A DNA stretch of 58,822 bases from Arcobacter sp. CECT 8985 (GTDB lineage Bacteria > Campylobacterota > Campylobacteria > Campylobacterales > Arcobacteraceae). The notes beneath the pieces are model-generated. The model was not told the DNA's origin. It did not search any database and saw only the letters and a program-made list of their open reading frames with translations. Numbering within the stretch: the first letter of the stretch is position 1; every line of letters starts with the position of its first letter. Below are positions 8,644 to 18,420 of the stretch, one piece after another. The stretch lies in contig NZ_PDKC01000017.1 in NCBI RefSeq assembly GCF_004116495.1, positions 1 to 58,822 of the forward strand. The letters are read 5' to 3'. A program made the position numbers and the translations under genes.

Positions 8644-10824
8644 TTATAATAGTGTTGAACCTAATTCAATTCTATCTTTCTTAACATTTAATACTTTAAT
8701 TTCAACTTCTTGCCCTACACTTAATACATCAGAAACATTATTAACTCTCTCTTTAGAGATTTTTGAGATATGAAGTAAGCCTTCTCCACCTTTTGGTAAT
8801 GAAATAAATGCACCAAAATCTGTTATTCTTTCTACTTTACCTTTTAATACTTCTTCAACTTCATAAAGTTTACAAAAATCAATATTTTTGCCACTATCTT
8901 TTCTTGAAGAAGCATTGTTAGAAATTGTTTTAATATGCTCACAAGCATCTAAAACATTCTGTTTGTTCTCTCCACTTACTTTTACATTACCACTATCTCT
9001 ATCTAGGTCAATTGAAACAGAGAATTTTTCAATAATCTCTTTTATAGTTGAACCAGCTTTTCCAATAACTACCATAATTTTACTAGGGTCAATTGCAAAT
9101 TGTTCAACTAATGGTAATGCTTCACTTGGAACAATTTCTGTTGCAGCCTCTTCCATAAGTCCCAAGATATGAGTTCTTCCATCTTTTGCTTGAAGTAATG
9201 CTTCTTTTAATACAGAAAGTTCAATCCCACCTAGTTTTATATCCATTTGTAAAGCTGTAATTCCATCTTTTGTTCCAGCAACTTTAAAGTCCATATCTCC
9301 ATCATGATCTTCTAATCCCATAATGTCAGTTAATACAGAGTATTTATCACCTTCAACAACCATACCCATAGCAACACCTGCTACTAGATTAGAAATAGGA
9401 ATTCCTGCAGCTTTTAAAGCCAAAGACCCACCACAAACAGTGGCCATTGATGAAGAACCATTTGATTCTAAAATTTCAGAAACTAATCTAATTGTTTCAT
9501 CAAAATCTTTATCAATTGTAGATTCAAGAGCTTTTTTAGCTAAATTTCCATGCCCTAATTCTCTTCTTCCAACTCCAAACATTGGTTTTGCTTCACCTAC
9601 AGAAAAACCTGGGAAGTTATAATGTACCATAAAGTTTTCCATAGAAGTTGATTTATCTGTTAATACTTCATACATTTGACCATCTTTAGGCCCTGCAATT
9701 GTTCCTACAACTAATGCTTGTGTTTGACCTCTTGTAAAAAGACAAGAAGAGTGTGTTGATGGTAAAATATTAGTTTCAATAGTAATTGGCCTAACTTCTC
9801 TTAAAGTTCTCCCATCAGCTCTAACTTTTTCATCAACAATCATTTTTCTTACAATCTCTCTTTTTACAATAGAAACTGCTTCATAAACTTCATTGTAATT
9901 TACTTCTTCATTATCACTATATTCTTTTTCTACAATCAACTTAGCAACTTCTTTTAGTTCAACAGCTCTTTCGCTTTTTGCAAGTTTTTTAATTGCTTCT
10001 TTTACTTCATTTGTATAGTTGTTTCTTACATTTTTTATAATCTCTTCATTTATTGTAAATTCAACTAATTCAACATCTTTTATCTGTTTACAAACAGTTT
10101 CGAATCCTGTTTCATATGTAGAATTCACTTCATTTAAAACATTTTGAGCTAAACCTATTGCGTCAACTAATTCATCTTCATTCATTTCATTTGTTTTATG
10201 AACTTTTGTAAATGCTTCGATATCTACTTCAACCATATCTTCACTTGAAATAGATTTCATTTCAATCATTAATAGCTCTTCTTTAGAACCTGCTACATAT
10301 AAATCTAATGTAGATTCTTCTAATTGTGAATAAGTTGGATTAACAATATATTCTCCTTCAACTCTACCAATTCTAACACCAGCAACTGATTTTTTAATAG
10401 GTAAATTTGAAGTATACAATGCAGCACTAGCAGCATTTAAACTAAGTACTTGTAGGTCAACATCTTTATCAGCACTTAATACTATAACAGTTATTGTTGT
10501 TGGATATACATACCCTTTAGGAAAAAGTGGTCTAAGACTTCTATCTATTACCCTTGAAGTTAAAGTTTCAAACTCACTTGGTTTTGCTTCTCTTTTTATA
10601 AAACCACCTGGTAATTTTGCTGCAGCATAAGTTTTTTCAACATATTGAACTGTTAATGGAGTAAAATCCTCCTCTACTGGGTTATCAAATTCACTTACTA
10701 CAGTTGCTAAAACAACTGCATTTCCAATTTGGGCTAATACTGATCCATTTGATTGTTTTGCAACTTTATCAAATTCAAAAGTCTCAATTTTCCCATTTAG
10801 TTCAAATTCACAAACTGTTGACAT
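8644..10824 (-). CDS. pnp: Polyribonucleotide nucleotidyltransferase (PNPase)
   Basis: A 726-residue 3'-5' phosphorolytic exoribonuclease that forms a trimer and takes part in mRNA turnover. The order is two RNase PH domains around an alpha-helical domain, then a KH domain (IGKAGSTIKEI) and a C-terminal S1 domain (KGKVERITDFGAFISL). The second RNase PH domain has the acidic DIMGLEDHDGDMDFK segment that binds metal and phosphate. Length matches the family. It follows a phosphoribosyltransferase gene by 14 bases at the end of the purD-lptD run. Confidence 0.97.
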   Translation of the reverse strand: MSTVCEFELNGKIETFEFDKVAKQSNGSVLAQIGNAVVLATVVSEFDNPVEEDFTPLTVQYVEKTYAAAKLPGGFIKREAKPSEFETLTSRVIDRSLRPLFPKGYVYPTTITVIVLSADKDVDLQVLSLNAASAALYTSNLPIKKSVAGVRIGRVEGEYIVNPTYSQLEESTLDLYVAGSKEELLMIEMKSISSEDMVEVDIEAFTKVHKTNEMNEDELVDAIGLAQNVLNEVNSTYETGFETVCKQIKDVELVEFTINEEIIKNVRNNYTNEVKEAIKKLAKSERAVELKEVAKLIVEKEYSDNEEVNYNEVYEAVSIVKREIVRKMIVDEKVRADGRTLREVRPITIETNILPSTHSSCLFTRGQTQALVVGTIAGPKDGQMYEVLTDKSTSMENFMVHYNFPGFSVGEAKPMFGVGRRELGHGNLAKKALESTIDKDFDETIRLVSEILESNGSSSMATVCGGSLALKAAGIPISNLVAGVAMGMVVEGDKYSVLTDIMGLEDHDGDMDFKVAGTKDGITALQMDIKLGGIELSVLKEALLQAKDGRTHILGLMEEAATEIVPSEALPLVEQFAIDPSKIMVVIGKAGSTIKEIIEKFSVSIDLDRDSGNVKVSGENKQNVLDACEHIKTISNNASSRKDSGKNIDFCKLYEVEEVLKGKVERITDFGAFISLPKGGEGLLHISKISKERVNNVSDVLSVGQEVEIKVLNVKKDRIELGSTLL

Positions 10825-10838
10825 ACGTTTTCCTTTAA

Positions 10839-11480
10839 TTAAAATTTCTTAATATCTTCAAAATCTATATTTTCTAATTTATCATAATAAAAATCTATAA
10901 ATACAAAATGATCTAACTTTTTTACATAGTACAAATCATCAGCAATTGATTCTATTGTTGGAACTGTTGCACTTGGCAATATTGGTGTCGCAACGGATAC
11001 AGATTTTGCTCCTAAGTTAATTGCAGTTTTTATACAAGCCATCATTGTCAGACCTGTATTTAAACCTTCATCAACTAACAAAACATTTTTATTTTCAATG
11101 TTACTTATTTTTTCATTTTTTCTATATAATTTAATTGTTCTTGAAAGTTGTTTTTCATAAATCTCTTTTGACTTTTGAAAAATAAAATCTAAACTTATTT
11201 CAAAAGATTTTGCTAACTCTTCATGAATAACCACCTCTTCTGTTTCTGTAACAATTGCTATTTCACAATCTTCATTATTTTCTGCCATAATTTTACTTGA
11301 AAGCATCAAATCAAAGTTTGCATCTAATTTATTAGATATAATTTTTGCAATTGGTACACCACCATAAGAAGTGGCAAGAACTGTCCACTCCTCTAACATC
11401 ATACTATCAATTGGTAATACATCTAATAATCTAAAAGCAGCAACTTCTCTATTTTTAAAATATATTTGCTCATGATGCAT
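10839..11480 (-). CDS. Phosphoribosyltransferase-domain protein
   Basis: A 213-residue protein with a type I phosphoribosyltransferase fold. The PRPP-binding loop is VLLVDEGLNTGLTMMA (about 134-149), preceded by a core that begins by describing a base/partner site (TSYGGVPIAKII). The exact substrate is not evident; similar stand-alone proteins are annotated only as phosphoribosyltransferase family. It starts 3 bases after the lptD stop and ends 14 bases before pnp, so it is embedded in the lptD-pnp operon. Confidence 0.8.
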   Translation of the reverse strand: MHHEQIYFKNREVAAFRLLDVLPIDSMMLEEWTVLATSYGGVPIAKIISNKLDANFDLMLSSKIMAENNEDCEIAIVTETEEVVIHEELAKSFEISLDFIFQKSKEIYEKQLSRTIKLYRKNEKISNIENKNVLLVDEGLNTGLTMMACIKTAINLGAKSVSVATPILPSATVPTIESIADDLYYVKKLDHFVFIDFYYDKLENIDFEDIKKF

Positions 11481-11483
11481 TTA

Positions 11484-13601
11484 TTACTCTTCTGTTTTAT
11501 CAATTGTATATTGTTGTTTTATTCCACCAATTGGTTTTAACAATAGTTGAACATAAAATACATTTTGCTCTTCTCTATCATAGATATCACTTGTAATTGC
11601 TTCAACTTCTTTTTCATATTTTAAATCAATTTGCCAACATCTATCCATAATTGAGAAAAGAACACCTTGTTTACTTCTCATATCTTTTTCTAAGTTATAG
11701 TTTGTATAGTATCCAACACTATAATCTCTTGAAATTTTATAATTAGCATTTATTCTATAAGATTCTAAATCTTCTTTACCTGAATGCTCAGTCTCTTTTG
11801 ACATATAATAACCAAGTCCTAAACTAAAATCATTATAATTAAATGTTAATGAAGTTGAATTTTCAGTAAATGTATTATCACGATGATTATAAATTATTTT
11901 ATTTGAGATAGTTCCATAAAAATAGTTATAAATAATCTCATTTTCCATATTATCTAATTCTGGATTGTCTAATTCATCAAATATAATTGATTGTTTTAAC
12001 TTATGATTTATAATTTGCTTTAAGTCACTTCTATCATAAAAAGATTCATTTAAAGCTAATTCAATAGATCTTTTAGTTTTAGATATAGGAAAATAATTCA
12101 ATGAGTTTGTATCATTATTAACACCATACAAATCTCCATCTTCTTCAATTGTCGCAGAATCAACATAATTTGCACTTAAATTAACTGTATGTATAAAATT
12201 TTCATATGGTTTAAGTAAATCTGTACTAACACCAACTGTAGTAACATTTTCTACAAAAGTTCCATCATCAAGTTTGAAATCACTATTTCCATATTGATAT
12301 CTTGTTAATGTAGTTTCATTTTTTAAATTAAATTGTAAATAATCATCAAAAAATGACATAGAATAAGATAAAGGTACACTAATATCATATTTATTTGCAG
12401 TAACCCCATCTTCTCTATAATAATTAGTATATCTAGTATCTATTGAGTACAATAAATCATCTAAAAGAATTGGTTTAGAATATTTATGGAAATGTGCTTG
12501 TGGTAACTCTTGCATTGTAGTGTCATTTGAATCAAGTGTTTTATCTAAATAATATCTAAAATAAAGACCACTATAATACTCTGGTGTATTATAAAAATAA
12601 TTAATTTTTGATTCAATTTTTTTCTCATCTTCATCACTATGAGAACTATCAATTCCACCTTTTTTTTCTATTTTTCTATATTCAAAATCATTTAACCATC
12701 TAATATCAGCATATAAACCATCTTGAGAATTTTCATCTGAAAAAAGTTTTTCATTAGTATAGTAAATTTCCCATCCATAATGATTTTTATTTTTTAATTG
12801 CTTCTCTTTATAATAATCACCTTTTTCACTAAACATACCCGCACCTAGTCTTAAGTATGACTCTTCTGTAGGTTTATATCTAAAGTAAGAATAAATACCA
12901 TTACCTCTTTTTGTTCTTACTTGAGGGATAAACTCGAAATCATAATCATCAGCTGGAGCAAAATATATTGGTTGTGCATAAAGTAAACCATCATCACTTC
13001 CAAATCCAATACTAGGAATTAAAAGTCCAGTTCTTCTTGTATTATCTGCAGAAAATCCAAAATAAGGGAAATAAAAAACAGGAATATCTTTTATATAAAG
13101 TCTTGGATTAAAAATATTAACCCACTTAGTTTCTGTATTATATTCTGTACTTGAAGATTTAATACTCCATGCAGGATCATCACAATCACAACTAGATAAA
13201 ATACTTTTATTTAATGTAACAATACCATTTTCTTTTTTTGAATCTTTTGAATTCATCCATAAGTTTGATTTATTGTTAAAAATAAGTGTGGGCTTTTGAA
13301 ACAATGTATCATTTTTGTTATCTAAAAAAGCATATTCACTTTGAGCTTGCATTTTGTTATCTTTTACAATAACAACATCATTAAAAAACTCAAATGTTTC
13401 TGTTTTTTTATTATAAATAACTTTTTGTGCACTTCCATAATAAGATGGAGAGAATATAACAACATCACCAATTGCAGTTATTATATCACCTTTTGTATCT
13501 AATTTGTTAGCAACAATTTGAAACTTTTCACTATTAAACTCTTTTGCATTTGATGAAGTGCATATTGCAACTAAACAAATAAAAACTAATTTTTTAAACA
13601 T
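11484..13601 (-). CDS. lptD: LPS-assembly outer-membrane protein LptD
   Basis: A 705-residue outer-membrane protein that, with LptE, inserts lipopolysaccharide into the outer leaflet. A signal peptide covers residues 1-19 (cleavage after NA). An OstA/LptA-like beta-jellyroll (about 25-120) has the repeated KVIYNKKTETFEFFNDV pattern. A large beta-barrel with alternating aromatic strands fills the rest. The Cys pair in SCDCDDPAW is in the expected region. Its start overlaps the RDD gene end by 8 bases. Confidence 0.93.
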   Translation of the reverse strand: MFKKLVFICLVAICTSSNAKEFNSEKFQIVANKLDTKGDIITAIGDVVIFSPSYYGSAQKVIYNKKTETFEFFNDVVIVKDNKMQAQSEYAFLDNKNDTLFQKPTLIFNNKSNLWMNSKDSKKENGIVTLNKSILSSCDCDDPAWSIKSSSTEYNTETKWVNIFNPRLYIKDIPVFYFPYFGFSADNTRRTGLLIPSIGFGSDDGLLYAQPIYFAPADDYDFEFIPQVRTKRGNGIYSYFRYKPTEESYLRLGAGMFSEKGDYYKEKQLKNKNHYGWEIYYTNEKLFSDENSQDGLYADIRWLNDFEYRKIEKKGGIDSSHSDEDEKKIESKINYFYNTPEYYSGLYFRYYLDKTLDSNDTTMQELPQAHFHKYSKPILLDDLLYSIDTRYTNYYREDGVTANKYDISVPLSYSMSFFDDYLQFNLKNETTLTRYQYGNSDFKLDDGTFVENVTTVGVSTDLLKPYENFIHTVNLSANYVDSATIEEDGDLYGVNNDTNSLNYFPISKTKRSIELALNESFYDRSDLKQIINHKLKQSIIFDELDNPELDNMENEIIYNYFYGTISNKIIYNHRDNTFTENSTSLTFNYNDFSLGLGYYMSKETEHSGKEDLESYRINANYKISRDYSVGYYTNYNLEKDMRSKQGVLFSIMDRCWQIDLKYEKEVEAITSDIYDREEQNVFYVQLLLKPIGGIKQQYTIDKTEE

Positions 13602-14034
13602 TAACTACCAACGTCCTACCAATTTTATCATGGAAAGTTTGTTTCCCTTGATCGAAAAATCCTACAATAAACCCAATATAAAAGAACATTTCACTTAAAA
13701 TTCTTCCAATAGATCTAAAAATAGCACTAGATAAAGAAATCCTTCCAAAATCATTATAATCAATTACTCTTATTTTTAAAATATACTTACCAATAGTTGC
13801 TCCATAATACCAAGTAAAAAAAGTTTGATAGACAAACTTCATTAGCATAATTGGAACTATAAATTGATTAGATATAGCAATTGCAAGAGTAACATCATCA
13901 CCAGCGGTTTTAATTACATCCCAAAAAACAATAAATACAAGAAAAGTAATCAATAAATCATCTATTACATAAGCTAATGCTCTTGAACGCATAGATGCTA
14001 ATTGTAAATCTGTATTATTTAGATTTTCACTCAT
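13594..14034 (-). CDS. RDD-family membrane protein
   Basis: A 146-residue inner-membrane protein of the RDD family. The signature begins with SMRSRALAYVIDDLLITFLVF (Arg then paired Asp in the first span), and the second part is TIGKYILKIRVID with more spans after it. Three or four membrane helices are visible. The family's molecular role is poorly defined, with transport or envelope functions proposed. It lies between purD (5 bases) and lptD (8-base overlap), a translationally coupled position. Confidence 0.85.
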   Translation of the reverse strand: MSENLNNTDLQLASMRSRALAYVIDDLLITFLVFIVFWDVIKTAGDDVTLAIAISNQFIVPIMLMKFVYQTFFTWYYGATIGKYILKIRVIDYNDFGRISLSSAIFRSIGRILSEMFFYIGFIVGFFDQGKQTFHDKIGRTLVVNV

Positions 14035-14039
14035 ATTTC

Positions 14040-15305
14040 TTACTTCAATGCCTGATATGCAATATCCATTCTACATTTTTTACCTGCAAAATGTACTTGT
14101 CCACATAAAGCATATGCCCTATCTCTTGCTTCTTTTATTGTATCACCAAAACCAACACAAACAAGAACTCTACCTCCTGATGCAATTAATTTATCATCTT
14201 CTCTTGATACTCCAGCAAAAGATATATGTGTGTTATTTAGAATGTCTTCATCAACTATATTATCAATAATAATTTCTGCTGGTTCACTACTTGAATAAGG
14301 ATAGTTTTTACTTGCCATAACAACACCAACACTATACTTATCTTTTATTTTAATATCTAAAGATTTTAAGTCTTTTGTTGCACCCTTATAAAATAGTTCA
14401 GAAACGGGAGTTTCCAATAATGGCATTAATATTTCACATTCAGGATCACCAAATCTTACGTTATATTCTAAAATAATTGGTTCACCTTTTACAACCATTA
14501 CCCCAATAAAAAGAACCCCTTCAAAAGGAGCTCCTTCTTTTTTCATACCATCTAGTGTAGGTTTAATTACTCTATCTTCAACTTTTTTATAAATATCGTC
14601 ATTTACTAAAGGAGTTGGCGCATATGCACCCATACCACCAGTATTAGGTCCCGTATCATTATCCCCTACTCTTTTATGATCTTGTGCCGCTGGTAAAATT
14701 TTATAATTTTCTCCATCACAAATTGCAAAAATAGATAGTTCATAGCCATCTAAAAATTCTTCAATTACAACATTTGTTCCTGCATCACCAAATGAGTTTC
14801 CACTTAACATTTCACTTGCTGCTTGCTTTGCTTCATTTTTAGATTGTGCGATAATTACACCTTTACCCGCACATAAACCATCTGCTTTTACAACTATAGG
14901 CTCATTCATAGTATCTATAAATTCATGAGCTTCTTTCTCATCATTTGTTTCAATAAATGCAGCTGTTGGAATATTATATTTTTTTAATATATTTTTCATA
15001 TATACTTTTGAACCTTCAAGTTTAGCTGCTGCACTACTTGGTCCAAAAATTGTTAAATTTTCTTCTTTAAAAATATCTACTACACCATCAACTAATGGAG
15101 CTTCTGGACCTACAATTGTTAAATCAATACTATTTTCTTTTGCCCATAAAGCCAACTTTTTGTAATCTTTTATATTAATATTTTGCCCTAAGTCTTGTGT
15201 TGCACCATTTCCTGGCATAAAAAATAAATTATGTTTTTTCTCTTTATAAATACTAAGACCTATAGAGTACTCTCTTCCACCACTTCCAAGAATTAATATA
15301 TTCAC
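14040..15305 (-). CDS. purD: Phosphoribosylamine-glycine ligase (GARS)
   Basis: A 421-residue ATP-grasp enzyme of purine synthesis that joins phosphoribosylamine and glycine. The N-domain starts [15 protein letters not shown]; the ATP-grasp core includes [16 protein letters not shown] and [10 protein letters not shown]; the acidic metal site is [13 protein letters not shown]. The start is GTG, with an AAGGAA ribosome site 6 bases before it. The candidate 6S RNA ends about 20 bases upstream, so purD may be read through from the 6S promoter. Confidence 0.96.
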   Translation of the reverse strand: MNILILGSGGREYSIGLSIYKEKKHNLFFMPGNGATQDLGQNINIKDYKKLALWAKENSIDLTIVGPEAPLVDGVVDIFKEENLTIFGPSSAAAKLEGSKVYMKNILKKYNIPTAAFIETNDEKEAHEFIDTMNEPIVVKADGLCAGKGVIIAQSKNEAKQAASEMLSGNSFGDAGTNVVIEEFLDGYELSIFAICDGENYKILPAAQDHKRVGDNDTGPNTGGMGAYAPTPLVNDDIYKKVEDRVIKPTLDGMKKEGAPFEGVLFIGVMVVKGEPIILEYNVRFGDPECEILMPLLETPVSELFYKGATKDLKSLDIKIKDKYSVGVVMASKNYPYSSSEPAEIIIDNIVDEDILNNTHISFAGVSREDDKLIASGGRVLVCVGFGDTIKEARDRAYALCGQVHFAGKKCRMDIAYQALK

Positions 15306-15324
15306 CTAGATTTCCTTAAAAAAT

Positions 15325-15502
15325 TTGTAGTTTATCCAAGTAGCCGTTAACCATCAAATGGCCCACAAAAGCCAGAAACAGGGGTATGAATTCTACTTCA
15401 GGAACGCTAACATAAAAGAAGCATTACACACCGTAGTATTACGAATACCCACAAAATTTTAGTATCGGACCCTCAACAATGGAAATCCCGTACTACTTAG
15501 AT
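15325..15502 (-). ncRNA. ssrS: 6S RNA (RNA polymerase regulator), candidate
   Basis: This gene-free stretch is clearly richer in G and C than its surroundings. Read on -, its ends can pair: CTAAGTAG near the 5' end (15493-15500) with CTACTTGG near the 3' end (15336-15343), one G-U pair included. Inside, GGGTAT (15445-15450) pairs with ATACCC (15382-15387), leaving large internal bubbles around a long hairpin. The length of about 178 bases, the single long interrupted hairpin, a promoter exactly at its start and the place upstream of purD all fit 6S RNA. Linkage of 6S to purD in Campylobacterota is from memory. 6S RNA mimics an open promoter and binds sigma70 holoenzyme. Confidence 0.72.
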
Positions 15503-15508
15503 ATATAA

Positions 15509-15514
15509 ATTTTA
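15509..15514 (-). promoter_or_regulatory. -10 element of the 6S RNA candidate
   Basis: TAAAAT, in the context GGATAAAATTTA on -, lies seven bases before the A at 15502 that would start the RNA. Campylobacterota promoters often lack a clear -35, and none is obvious here. Confidence 0.55.
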
Positions 15515-15537
15515 TCCAATTATCGTTGAATTAAAGA

Positions 15538-16176
15538 TTAAAGTTTGATACTCTTAGCAAGTTTTACACATTGATCTACAGATGTAATTTCACTAATATA
15601 ATATTCAACACTTTTAGGCAGATATTTTGCAGTTGTTTTTCCAATAACTACTGCTTTAAAACTTTCATGCCAAGAATAAGTTTTAAAAAAACATTCAATA
15701 CAAGATGGTGAAGTAAAAATTATAATTGATTTTTCTTCAAGCTCTATTTTTTCTAAATTTTTATTGCATTTAGTTTCATATATCGCTTCTTCATCAATAT
15801 CAATATTATTTTGCTTTAAAATAGAAACTAAATTTGAAACTACTTTTTTAGCTTTTAAAAATAAAACTTTTTTATTTTTAAGCTTATTAATAAGTTCATA
15901 TGCAAAGTCATTGCCATGTCCACTACTACCAACAAAAGAGATTTTTGCACCTCTTTCTTTGGCAATGTTTGCTGTTTTTTTTGCAATTACATATGAATCA
16001 ATATCTTTCCATTCATCATTAAACGAATCAATTGCAAATATTGCATTTTTTGAAGTAAAAACTAATGCATCATAGTTTTTTAGGTTTAATTCTTTTTTAA
16101 TATAATCTATTTTAAAAACTTCTAAATTAATAACATCATCAAACTTTTGATTGTTTAATAAATATATTTTAGACAT
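15538..16176 (-). CDS. hemD: Uroporphyrinogen-III synthase
   Basis: A 212-residue HemD that closes and inverts hydroxymethylbilane to uroporphyrinogen III in haem synthesis. The family diverges strongly, but typical blocks are present: DALVFTSKNAIFAI early, IAKKTANIAKERGAKISFVG in the middle and SIIIFTSPSCIECFF followed by AVVIGKTTAKYL late. It starts 2 bases after the der stop, so the two are in one operon. The 6S candidate follows. Confidence 0.88.
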   Translation of the reverse strand: MSKIYLLNNQKFDDVINLEVFKIDYIKKELNLKNYDALVFTSKNAIFAIDSFNDEWKDIDSYVIAKKTANIAKERGAKISFVGSSGHGNDFAYELINKLKNKKVLFLKAKKVVSNLVSILKQNNIDIDEEAIYETKCNKNLEKIELEEKSIIIFTSPSCIECFFKTYSWHESFKAVVIGKTTAKYLPKSVEYYISEITSVDQCVKLAKSIKL

Positions 16177-16178
16177 TA

Positions 16179-17603
16179 TTAACCTTGAAAATTTTCCTCT
16201 TCATCTTCTGCTCTTTCACCTTTTTTTCTTGTAACAACATGAATTGGCGTTCCTTCAAAGTTGATATTTTCTCTTAAAAAATTAATTAAATATCTTTTAT
16301 AAGAAAAATGTAACATTTTTGGTTTATTCATGATAAGTGCAATTCTTGGAGGGTTTGATTCAAATTGCGTAGCATAATAAATTCTCAAATAATTACCATT
16401 TGGACTTGGTAAAGCATGTCTTATTACAGCTTGTTCTAAAATTTTATTTAGTTCTGAAGTTGGAATTCTTTGTGTATAGTTTTCATAAATTTCAACAATT
16501 TTATCTTTTAATCTATCTATACTTCTACCTGTTTTAGCTGAAACTGCAATAATTGGAGCATAAAATAAGAATTTAAATTTTCTTCTAACTTTCTTTTCTA
16601 GCTCTTTAAATGCTTCAACATTTTCATCCCATTTATTTAATACTATTATAGTTCCCAATCCATACTGATCAACTAATCCAGCAATTTTTTCATCTAAATC
16701 AACAAGTTCTTCTGAAGCATCTAAGATAACAAGAGCTAAATTGGCTTTTTGAAGCATCTCTTTTGTTCTCATTAACGCATACTTCTCTATACCTTCAATT
16801 TTTCCTCTTCTTCTTAAACCTGCAGTATCTACAAATGTGATTTTTTTATCTTTGTATTCAAAAGATTCATCAACTGGATCAATAGTAGTTCCTGAAATTG
16901 AAGATACAACTGATCTTTCTTCACCAATTAATGCATTTAGTATAGAACTTTTACCAACATTTGTTCTTCCAATAATTGCTACATTTATCTCATTTGAAAC
17001 AATATTTTCAACAGGTTCTTCCTCAGGAATAAAGAATTCTTCATTATCTTCTAAAAATTCATCTTCATTTGAAACAACAGGATTTTCATCTTCAGCTTCT
17101 GGTAAATAATTTGCAATCCAATCAAATAAAGTTTTAGTTCCCCTATTATGAGATACAGAAATTCCAAAAAGATTCTCATCATTTATACCAAACTCATAAA
17201 ATGACCAAAGTCTCTCTTTTTCTTTATCATTATCAATTTTATTTACAACTAATGCTAGTTTTTTACCTAAATTTTGAAGCTCATAAAATAGTTCCTTGTC
17301 TTTTTCATCAGGTAATCTCTTACCATCCACCATAAAAAGTATTATATCAGCTTCTTTAGCACATTCAACTGCTTTTCTTTTTACACTAGAAAATATTTCA
17401 TCTTCAGTATCATCAATTCCACCAGTATCAAGCATTAATGCTTTTCTACCTAAAACTTCTACTTCATGCTTTTTTATATCTCTAGTTGTTCCTGCTAAAT
17501 CTGAAACAATTGCAAGTCTTTGTTTTGCAATTCTATTAAAAAGTGAACTTTTACCAACATTTGGTTGTCCTATTAAAGCAATTTTTACTAACGGTTCGTT
17601 CAT
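16179..17603 (-). CDS. der: Ribosome-assembly GTPase Der (EngA)
   Basis: A 474-residue double-GTPase that takes part in 50S subunit maturation. The first G domain has GQPNVGKSS (12-20), DTGG and NKID; the second has GRTNVGKSS (212-220), DTAG and NKWD; a KH-like domain fills about 385-470. An acidic Glu/Asp linker (about 168-202) separates the G domains, longer than in compact homologues. The gene is followed at once by hemD. Confidence 0.97.
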   Translation of the reverse strand: MNEPLVKIALIGQPNVGKSSLFNRIAKQRLAIVSDLAGTTRDIKKHEVEVLGRKALMLDTGGIDDTEDEIFSSVKRKAVECAKEADIILFMVDGKRLPDEKDKELFYELQNLGKKLALVVNKIDNDKEKERLWSFYEFGINDENLFGISVSHNRGTKTLFDWIANYLPEAEDENPVVSNEDEFLEDNEEFFIPEEEPVENIVSNEINVAIIGRTNVGKSSILNALIGEERSVVSSISGTTIDPVDESFEYKDKKITFVDTAGLRRRGKIEGIEKYALMRTKEMLQKANLALVILDASEELVDLDEKIAGLVDQYGLGTIIVLNKWDENVEAFKELEKKVRRKFKFLFYAPIIAVSAKTGRSIDRLKDKIVEIYENYTQRIPTSELNKILEQAVIRHALPSPNGNYLRIYYATQFESNPPRIALIMNKPKMLHFSYKRYLINFLRENINFEGTPIHVVTRKKGERAEDEEENFQG

Positions 17604-17636
17604 ATAGATTAAATCCTATTTATATTAAATTAAAAA

Positions 17637-17661
17637 AGGTATTAGCAATTTGCTAATACCT
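17637..17661 (-). terminator. Terminator after hpf
   Basis: A near-perfect palindrome, GGTATTAGCAA/TTGCTAATACC with extra flanking A/T pairs, is followed on - by a run of T. It closes hpf ahead of der. Confidence 0.85.
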
Positions 17662-17689
17662 CTTAAGTATATCTAAAATTTAGTTATTT

Positions 17690-18232
17690 TTAGTATAAAC
17701 CAAATTTTCCTTCTTCTTTTGTTTTATATAATACTCTAAGATTATCATCTTTATCATAGAATACTTTAAATAAATCACCATCTTTTTTAAGACTTTCTAA
17801 AGCCTCTTCAATATCAATTGGTTTATAAGAAGCCATTTTAACAGGAATAATTTCATTTTCAAATTTTTCAAGTTGTGCAGCAACTTGATCTTCAATAACA
17901 TTTGCATCAACTTCTGCTAATTTAGTAGCTTTATGTCCTGTAATTTTGTCATGATGTCTTCTTAATACTTTTGAAACTCTATCTACTGCAATATCAACTG
18001 CAGAATAAAGGTCTTTGTCTTTTTGTTTAACAACAATAGTATCAAGATGTGCAATATTTATAGTAAATTCAAATGTAAAAGCTTTTTTCCCATTTTTTTC
18101 ACCTTGTGAAACAATAGAATTAACTGATATAATATCTAAATTATATTTTTTTAAAATATCAACTGAACTATTGATGTAATCTTTAATTGGTTCTGTTAAT
18201 TCTATGTGTCTTCCTACAATACTTGTATTCAT
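17690..18232 (-). CDS. hpf: Long-form ribosome hibernation promoting factor
   Basis: A 180-residue HPF/RaiA-family protein that binds the 30S A and P sites and promotes hibernating ribosome pairs. The N-terminal beta-alpha-beta domain (about 1-105) starts MNTSIVGRHIELTEPIKDYI and contains DLYSAVDIAVDRVSKVLRRH. The C-terminal dimerisation domain (about 125-180) has VKMASYKPIDIEEALESL, which marks the long form. It stands alone, with a terminator on each side. The ATG is preceded by AAGGAG. Upstream, TATGATAAAAT on - is a plausible -10. Confidence 0.93.
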   Translation of the reverse strand: MNTSIVGRHIELTEPIKDYINSSVDILKKYNLDIISVNSIVSQGEKNGKKAFTFEFTINIAHLDTIVVKQKDKDLYSAVDIAVDRVSKVLRRHHDKITGHKATKLAEVDANVIEDQVAAQLEKFENEIIPVKMASYKPIDIEEALESLKKDGDLFKVFYDKDDNLRVLYKTKEEGKFGLY

Positions 18233-18383
18233 AACATACTCCTTATATATATTTTAAATATTTTATCATAAACAACTTAAATAAACCATTGAAAATAACA
18301 GAATAATTACGTAAAAATTATCATATTATAATTTAAATATAAAATAAAATTTTAAGGTGTCAAAAATTTTTAAAGTAGAAGAA

Positions 18384-18410
18384 GAGTAAATAATATAAAA
18401 TTAATTACTC
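18384..18410 (-). terminator. Terminator after ftsK
   Basis: The arms GAGTAA and TTACTC close an A/T-rich loop that can itself pair partly. On - the hairpin is followed by a pyrimidine-rich CTTCTTCT tail. It lies 11 bases after the ftsK stop. Confidence 0.55.
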
Positions 18411-18420
18411 CTGTTTAAAA

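Noticed and set aside
15325-15502. tRNA, rRNA fragment or protein gene in the GC-richer gap
   Set aside because: No cloverleaf, CCA end or open frame was found; the long interrupted hairpin fits 6S RNA better.
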